Under the pieces are notes generated by a model. The model was not told the origin of the DNA and made no database searches. It worked only from the letters and a program-made list of their open reading frames with translations. Source: Linepithema humile (lineage: Eukaryota > Arthropoda > Insecta > Hymenoptera > Formicidae). Taken from it: a stretch of DNA of 64,000 nucleotides. Made by a program: the position numbers and the translations under genes. The DNA is taken from positions 16,086,931 through 16,150,930 of the forward strand of contig NC_090128.1 of assembly GCF_040581485.1 (NCBI RefSeq). Reading direction: 5' to 3'. This document shows positions 48,880-64,000 of this stretch, in pieces; within the stretch, counting starts at the first letter, position 1; the number at the start of each line of letters is the position of its first letter.

Positions 48880-50010
48880 CAGCACAGTCACTTTGCCCGC
48901 ATGTCAACCCCCGCTTGCGTAACCACCCTATAAAGAAGGAGCGGCTTCGTACGCGATAATAATACTACGTCACGCGATTCCCTCTCGCTGGGGTCCGCTG
49001 GCCGCGATCTCAAGAGATCAGAAGGGAAAATATGTAATTGTCCATATTTACCCTTGCACCCGGCGCATACTTGACAACAACACAAACCCTCCCCCCCCCC
49101 CAACATGTATAGTAGATGTCGATTTCATCCATACGCTCGTTGCGTATCTGCAATAAATCGAATAAATTCACTTTATCGTCTCGTAAAATGATGCATCTTG
49201 CGCGCCACTTTGTAACATTCGAATTGAATGTTTAACATAAATTTATCCGTGTTATGAAATGAAAACACAGCGATAAATTTAACACAAAGTTGTGTATCGT
49301 GAAACTCGCAGAGATTATATACCGGTTTCGATCGGTGTGCTTTTGTTTTTATGTTTCGATCTTAAATCATCGGAAGGAGAAAAGAATGCGAGGACACACA
49401 ACTTGGCGGAGAGAAAGCACCGAGCAAAAAAAACAGAGTGATGACGAGAGAGAGAAAAGCGTTAAAAGAGATGGAGGCGGCGGCGGCGGCGGCGGCGGCG
49501 ACGGGGCGCCCCGTGTGCGAAGCCGAGCCGCCTGGAGCCAGTTGGAGGCGGATAATCAAATAACCTGCACGCACCGTATAAATTATCAATCAGGGCGCGA
49601 TTGTGTAACCCCAACAGAGGGAGCCATCCGTGTCGGTAAGGGTTGTTACACATCGACGTCGTGAGTGTGGCCGAGAGGAAGGGGAAGCGCGGAAGGAGTG
49701 GCGGATTGTGTGCGATCTCATCGTCGTTCGCGTCGTCGTCGTCGCCACCGCCGTCGTGTTGAGTGACCCCACGAGCGCGCGCGACAGTTATCTTCCCTTC
49801 GATGCGTGGGTGTGCGTGAGTTGACGCCCCGCAGTTCGACATGGGGTGACGAAGAGCGACGCGTGCTGTAAGTTGGGGATGATCGCCCTGTCGCAAAATG
49901 GGTAAGGTGCGTCGCACGTGTGCACGAGATCCCGCAGATACGAGATCACTAAACCCGAAAGCAGACAGCGTCGAGTTATCCGGGAGATGGGAATTGACAC
50001 GAGACGAGAT
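48880..50010 (+). promoter_or_regulatory. GC-rich promoter-like region
   Basis: Markedly GC- and CpG-rich for the window, with TATAAA-like motifs near 48930 and 49578 and a (GGC)n run at about 49475-49500. Open frames on both strands are compositional and unrecognised. It may hold a 5' exon of a gene with long introns running right. An ATGGGTAAGG near 49897 could be a start codon followed directly by a splice donor. Orientation and gene identity are not determined. Confidence 0.35.
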
Positions 50011-50199
50011 TTGGATCCTATGTATTTATCTAGAGAGAACCGCTTTTTAATTCACAGAGATGAGAGATAGAGATAATAGTTCGGAATTATGGAGTATGCA
50101 AAGACCATTATTAATGATATAATCGCAAAAGTAATTTTATATATAAAAAAGAAAAGAAAAGTAAATAAAGAAAGACTCGTTCGATTTAAAAATTAAAGG
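50011..50199. other. Short AT-rich spacer
   Basis: No feature seen. Confidence 0.4.
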
Positions 50200-50345
50200 A
50201 AATATTAAAGAGCTTAGAGCCACAGATCTTCGTGTGCCAAAAAACAATCATTTATTATAAAATTAATTCAAACGTTTTGGTCTGATATCAGACCATTCTC
50301 GGCGATATACAAGATAATAAATGAAGCGTTACACATTGCACTTCG
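50200..50345 (-). mobile_element. 3' end fragment of a second Penelope-like element
   Basis: Read on the minus strand, it contains ATGGTCTGATATCAGACC followed by AAAACGTTTGAATTAAT and then an A/T-rich tail with GGCTCTAAGC. The Penelope-like copy at 32903-34842 has ATGGTC, then GAAACGTTTGAATTAAT and GGCTCTGGGTC in the same order. AAACGTTTGAATTAAT is identical in both. GGTCTGATATCAGACC at 50279-50294 is a perfect hairpin. No coding part remains. Confidence 0.6.
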
Positions 50346-51039
50346 ACAAAATAGTATATGTTTGCAATTCGACACTTAGTAAAAATTTCGCAAAATAGAC
50401 GCTACATTACAATCCGACAAAATACAAGTGCAAAATAAAATATGTCGGGTGGCTATGTTGTTAAGGAAAATGTTCAAAATTAAAAGATTAATAACATGCC
50501 CCGATAGGAAAATATTTATAAAATTATACGATGAAATCTGAATGAAATGTGTAATGTTACAATTATATCACTAGATTGAAAAAGATATATATGTAAAAAT
50601 TTTTATTTTTTATAAAATATTAATAAATACGTAATTTATTTCTAAATAATATTTTAGCAAAATAGCCGCGAATTATCTTACAATTAGCGAAATAATTTGT
50701 AAAATTAAATTAAATTAAAAAATAAAAATTGTTATATGTGCAAAAAAAAAATAAAAAAAAACATAATAATTGAGAAATATATTTGCTTGTTTTATTATTT
50801 TTAAGAATATTATTTATATTATTTAAGAATATAATTGGAAAAAAAGAAAAGAATTAATTAATATATATGCTCAAAAAATATGCATATATTCCTAAATTAT
50901 AATTTTGAAATATTATAACACGAAATAAGACACATTTAAAATAGCAATTTTTGGTACAGCAAAAATTTAAATAAAGAATCAAGCAATTTTTATTGAATAA
51001 ATTTGTCGCTAGAGATCTGAAACAATTAGATTATATTAT
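50346..51039. other. AT-rich region, no gene
   Basis: Low-complexity A/T sequence without a recognisable feature. Confidence 0.45.
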
Positions 51040-51780
51040 AGGCGGTAATAAAAAACCCAAAAATGCAATGGATTTTTTTTCAGAATTTTTAGCTGAATGC
51101 AAAAAACTTTGAACGGAGGAATTTTTTTTAACAAAAAAGTTATTTCACTTGAATTTCGGGCATTTATAGCAGATGCTTCTGCACGAGCATTTGTACTAAA
51201 TCATTACGGGCATATGTCACATAATCCGTATTCAAAATATAAGATCATTAGCGTTCTATGTGATAAAGGTCATTTTTTCGTCGAGTAATGAGATGTGTTT
51301 TGATAAGGAATATCGGAAACAAAGCGATGAAGATTATCATAAAGCAGGTGATACACCTACAACTTTTCTTTTTCAAGATATTGTAACACAAGCTCCATTT
51401 AAGCATATGCCCTTTGGTATAGTAAAAACATTAAATGTCTTTATCACTGGTAAATACGGAAAAGAAACAAAGTTATCGAAACATCAAATTGATATCGAAC
51501 AGATTGAATATTTTTTTTTTATTATCCTCAGGAATTCAATTGCAAGCCCAGATTAATTTCAGAATACAGAAATTTTAAAGCAACATAATGTTGTCAGTTT
51601 TTTATTTATATAGGTGTTGTGTTATTTAGTATTGTCGGGTAAAATGCTTATAATCATATTTTATTGTTACATGCAATTATAAGATGTCTATGTAATAATT
51701 CATCTGAAAAAATAGTACATTTTTCCGAACTTGCAATAAAATCCTACATACAATATGACAATATAATTTTTACTAAAATA
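51040..51780 (+). pseudogene. Decayed DNA-transposon-derived protein with GHMSHNP motif
   Basis: Fragments in several frames line up with one insect family of transposase-like proteins: FLAECKKL near 51090, then KVISLEFRAFIADASARAFV and LNHYGHMSHNP (51140-51235), then YRKQSDEDYHKAGDTPTTF, FLFQDIVTQAPFKHMPF, GIVKTLNVFITGKYGK (51309-51470), then weaker pieces to about 51780. At least two frameshifts and several stops are present. The order of motifs resembles En/Spm-like animal transposases that carry an ADAPARAF...GHxG block, but I am not sure of the superfamily name. Confidence 0.6.
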
Positions 51781-52268
51781 CTCGGAAACCTAATCAGTAA
51801 TTGCAACAAATAGTCCGAAGAGCGTCAGCAAAAAATAAAATTTCTAAAAAATAATGAATACTTCTGAATTCGGAGCGTCACCGTCAACAAAATGCACTGT
51901 AATGTGGACTCGTTTCAAAAAATATCTCTAATTGTAAATAAAAAATTTGTTTAAAAATTCGATACCGTTTAAATTTAAAATTTAGTTCACACAAGAACGA
52001 TAATTGTTGCATTTTTTTAAATGGTACTATTTGTACTATAGATATAATATTATCTCGACGATTCTTATTTTATATTTGTAATTTTAATCTCACAAAAGAC
52101 ATTTTTAATGTCGATATAAAATTCTCGACAATTTGATGTACACAAAAGTTCTAAATTATCTAAAATAAGAAATTTAATTACAATAATAGGCAATTTTAAA
52201 TCAAAATGTTATAGAATAGGAATGCCTACATGGAAGATAATTAATGATGAAAGAAGTTATTAGGAGTA
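51781..52268. other. AT-rich spacer left of the mariner
   Basis: No gene seen. Confidence 0.45.
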
Positions 52269-53548
52269 CAAATTAGTTCGGTCCGTTTTCAAAAGATAGC
52301 TTTGGCTGTTGTGAATGGTTCATAGTGACAGCAGATTTTGGCGGTTTCAGAGAGGTTAGACATCTGCTAATAATATTCAGTTTATATCGCTTTGAGTTTC
52401 ATACAAAAACCTTGATTTTTACTGTGTTCGAAATGTCGAATTTTGTGCTAACCAAGCAGCATTTGCGGGAGGTTTTAATTTTCTGCTTTAATTGGAAGAA
52501 AAGTGCAGCTGAAGCCCATCGAATGCTTGTCGAAGTTTATGGTGACACTGCTCCAACTGATAAATCATGTAGGGAATGGTTTCGACGTTTCAAGGATGGA
52601 GATTTCAGCGTTGAAGACAAGCCTCGCTCTGGACAACCAAAAAAATTCGAAGACAAAGAATTAGAGGCATACTCGAAGAAGATCAGAGTCAAACGCAAGA
52701 GGAGCTTGCAGGATCATTGGGAGTAACTCAACAAGCCGTTTCTGTACGATTGAGAGCCATGGGAATCATACAAAAACAAGGAAATTGAATGCCTTATAAA
52801 CTCAAACCGAGAGACGTTGAAAGGCGATTTTTCACTTGCAAGCTGCTGATTTAAAGGCAACAAAGAAAAGGTTTTTTGCATCGGATTGTGACTGGAGAGG
52901 AAAAGTGGATATTCTACGACAACCCCAAGAGGAAAAAATACTACGCTAAGCCCGGTCAATCGTTGCCATCGACCTCAACATCAACACCAAAGCCGAACAT
53001 TCATGGTTCGAAGATCATGCTCTGTATCTGGTGGACCAAAAGGGTGTTGTTTACTATGAGCTGCTGAAATCTGGCGATTCCATTACGGGCGATCGGTATC
53101 GGCTTCAATTGGTTTGTTTGAGCCGTGAATTGCGAGAAAAACGGCCGGAATACGAGCAAAGACATGATAAAGTTATTCTTCTTCATGACAACGCTCGGCC
53201 TCATGTCACAAAAGTCGTAAAAAAATATTTGGAAACGCTCAAATGGGATGTTTTACCGCACCCGCTGTATTCTCTGGACATTGCTCCTTCTGATTACCGG
53301 CTGTTCCGAAAGATGCAGCACGATTTGGCAGGTCACCGGTTCACTTCTTTCACAGAAATCGAAAATTGGCTCCAAACTTGGATCGCCTTCAAAGACGAGT
53401 CATTTTTTCGAGATGGAATTCGAAAATTGGTTGAGAGATGGGAAAAAGTAGTAGCCAGCGATGGACAATACTTTAATTAATCTGTTCATTCATTTTGTTT
53501 TGAAATAAATGCATTTTTGAACACAAAAAAACGGACCGAACTAATTTG
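52269..53548 (+). mobile_element. mariner element, 1280 bp, TA duplication
   Basis: Terminal inverted repeats begin CAAATTAGTTCGGTCCGTTT, with near-exact inverse at the right end. TA flanks both ends (52267-52268 and 53549-53550). The length matches full mariner elements. It contains a degenerate transposase gene. Confidence 0.9.
52433..53480 (+). pseudogene. mariner transposase (DD34D), inactivated
   Basis: The start MSNFVLTKQHLREVLIFCFN opens the helix-turn-helix region with SCREWFRRFKDGDFSVEDKP and RSGQPKKFED. A frameshift follows at about 52672, a TGA at about 52787, another stop near 52854 and a further shift near 53030. The catalytic region shows VTGEEKWIFYD, where the first aspartate of the usual TGDEKW is Glu, then VILLHDNARPH and YSLDIAPSDYRLF with 34 residues between the last two aspartates. 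It ends SDGQYFN. The order is that of mariner-family transposases. Multiple lesions make it non-functional. Confidence 0.88.
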
Positions 53549-55400
53549 TAATGAAGATATTTGTACTGAAAATGCTAAATATATTATATCTGAAATGTTA
53601 CATATTGATCAAAGTTTAACAATATATTACTAAGTAGGTAATTATATATAATTGTTATTGATCAATTGAAGAAAAATACTATTTCACGTAATATCTATAA
53701 ATATTATATATAAAATATAATTAATTATTTTTATTCTTTCTTTACACATACTCTTGATAAATTGTTTCTTCAATTTCTATTAGAAAAGAAAATAATTAAT
53801 GAAAGATAATATAAAATACAAATTTGTTGTTTTCAATATTTCACATTAACAATTAACATTTTTCAATTATTTTAGCATGGATAAATAGCTAAAAAGAAAA
53901 ACAACTAAAACTAAAATATATATATCAACGGATGAAAAGAAATATAAATATAAGAAGAAAAAGAAAGATGATAAAAATGTATATAAGCAATGTTTGAATG
54001 TACTAGAAAAGCAATGGTTGAAAATCATGAAGAAGAAAAATTAGAAAAACATGATAGAAATTCAGAAACAGATGAAGATAGTGCGCGGATGAAAATGAGC
54101 CGAGAAAAATAATGACAAAGAATAATGAGAATGTACATGGTTCAATAACCTTTTCTGCTAAATGTCGAACAGTGTCATTGAATATACAAAAATATGTCTA
54201 CATACAAAAAAGTTGAAGCATCGGATTTACAATTAGTTCAAAATCAATTGTGCAATCCTCCTGATTTTATGTCACATTCTTATAGTAATGAACCATAAGT
54301 GCCAACATCTATAGTTTTTAATAATTTTTTGTCACAAAATTATAAATCAGCAACTATATGCTCATTCCAAACTTTGCTAGATTCAATTAAGTACAATTTA
54401 TTATATTTTATACTAATTTGTGTAAATATTTTATTATAGAGAAGTTTTACAGTAATAACGATATATTAAACCCACAGTAGAACAGCATTGTAATAGTAAT
54501 ACAGTACAAATAAAGATTTTGCAACAAGAATTTGTATAAAAAGTAAATTAATTTAAATATACTAACAATAAGTAAATGCATATAAATTCTGTAAACTTTA
54601 TTGACGAATATTTTCAGCATTATTCAAGCAGGTTTCAACGCAATAAATATTCAGGTACAGTATACTGATTATAATCTTTATTTTCTATTATTATATAAAT
54701 AAAATTAAAATATTTATGTAACTAATAATATCTTTATATCAATTGTGCAGGAAGCAATAGCAGCTAGATGAGATACAGCTACAGTTGAGACAGAATGTAA
54801 ATTTATTTCCCAAAAAACCAGAACTTTTCCAATTTAATTTAATTCAATCTCGCAAATGTTTAGATAAATTTGATAATTGCTCTGTTGAAAAATAACAAAA
54901 CACCGTAAATACATAGCTTGAAGCACTTAAAAAATGAATAATTTTATATTAGATTTTTATATTACAAAACTGTATATTTGTAGATTTCGTATTTTGTTCT
55001 CTTGGGTGGATTTAGCTCTAAAGAATGCGTTTCTATTATCATCAAAGAAAGCATCGCAGACGATTTCTCTGTAAATACATGTTAAAATGAACAAGAAATA
55101 ATACGGAAATACTATTGCAATTACAAGTCGAAAACTAACAAAAGCTATAAATGTTATTTAATATCGCATAAAATTAATGTTGTTATGCTTTTCTTAAAAA
55201 AAATGTATTTCAGAAGCCTTAACAAAAAATAATAATTTTCCAAAGCCGTATACTCCAGATTTAAAAGATGCCATAATTAAAGGTCTTAGCAATGCGAAAC
55301 AGCGAGTTAAAAATAAAAAAAAAAAAATTTTTTTTAATGGAAGAAAAAAAAGGAAAGTTAACAAAACAAATTAAAGGAAATTTAAATGTGTTAAACTAAT
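53549..55400 (+). pseudogene. Possible decayed multi-exon gene (DUF4806-like end)
   Basis: Several short coding-like pieces on the plus strand have borders resembling splice sites: VEASDLQLVQNQLCNPPDF (about 54211-54267), then GGFSSKECVSIIIKESIADD (about 55009-55070), and after TTTCAG at 55209-55214, EALTKNNNFPKPYTPDL and KDAIIKGLSNAKQRVK. The GG-x3-KE pattern and the final block recall the DUF4806 region of ant-specific gene families. Stops interrupt most pieces. Low certainty; AT drift could mimic this. Confidence 0.28.

Positions 55401-64000
<8,600 letters not shown>

Noticed and set aside
48880..50000. Overlapping frames of up to 151 codons in the GC-rich region
   Set aside because: Present on both strands with simple-sequence composition (Gly or Ala/Arg runs). 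No domain recognised.

Overview
This is an insect nuclear genome window, most likely from an ant or a close hymenopteran relative. The clues are four spliced genes with insect-type short exons, many small palindromic DNA transposons, mariner and Penelope-like elements, and short CCTAA runs. It is not bacterial, and no operons, CRISPR arrays or ribosome binding sites are expected. No species can be named from the sequence alone.

Layout. From 1 to about 12.7 kb lies the 5' end of gish (casein kinase 1 gamma, minus strand): one coding exon at 10492-10726, a long (GAC)n tract and a GC-rich leader or promoter region upstream of it, and about 10 kb of presumed intron to its left. From 12.7 to 15.3 kb is a dense block of nested and abutting palindromic MITEs. 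MIC10 (plus strand, 15824-17186, three exons) encodes the cristae-junction protein. The ALG-2/PDCD6 calcium sensor (minus, 25686-19540, four exons) follows; its 4.9 kb third intron holds a 4.5 kb TTAA-flanked element carrying an array of about 44 bp repeats organised as a 133 bp higher-order unit. ALG5 (minus, 29047-27514, five exons) is complete.

From 29.2 to 43.4 kb the window is mostly transposon: a broken HARBI1-like nuclease among MITE copies, an hAT-type element with 8 bp target duplications, a 4.3 kb long-palindrome element with 9 bp duplications that contains a nested Penelope-like retroelement with its own 14 bp duplications, a Tc1/mariner-type transposase gene with one premature stop inside long inverted arms, a perfect 834 bp (GA)n tract, and a 2.4 kb palindrome split by a smaller element carrying a MADF-domain remnant.

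At 45.7-48.4 kb is a four-exon gene for a 652-residue basic, low-complexity protein that I do not recognise; its first intron appears to be GC-AG. From 48.8 to 50 kb is a GC-rich promoter-like stretch. From 50.2 to 55.4 kb are decayed mobile-element genes, including a 1280 bp mariner with TA duplications. From 55.4 to 64 kb I find no gene, only a perfect 998 bp (GA)n tract and low-complexity sequence.

The genes are independent housekeeping loci (lipid-linked oligosaccharide synthesis, mitochondrial cristae, calcium sensing, a membrane-associated kinase) and do not form a pathway. The most unusual material is the mobile-element architecture: nested insertions that can be resolved to the base, the satellite-carrying TTAA element, and the transposon whose left end is an inverted copy of its own right end.
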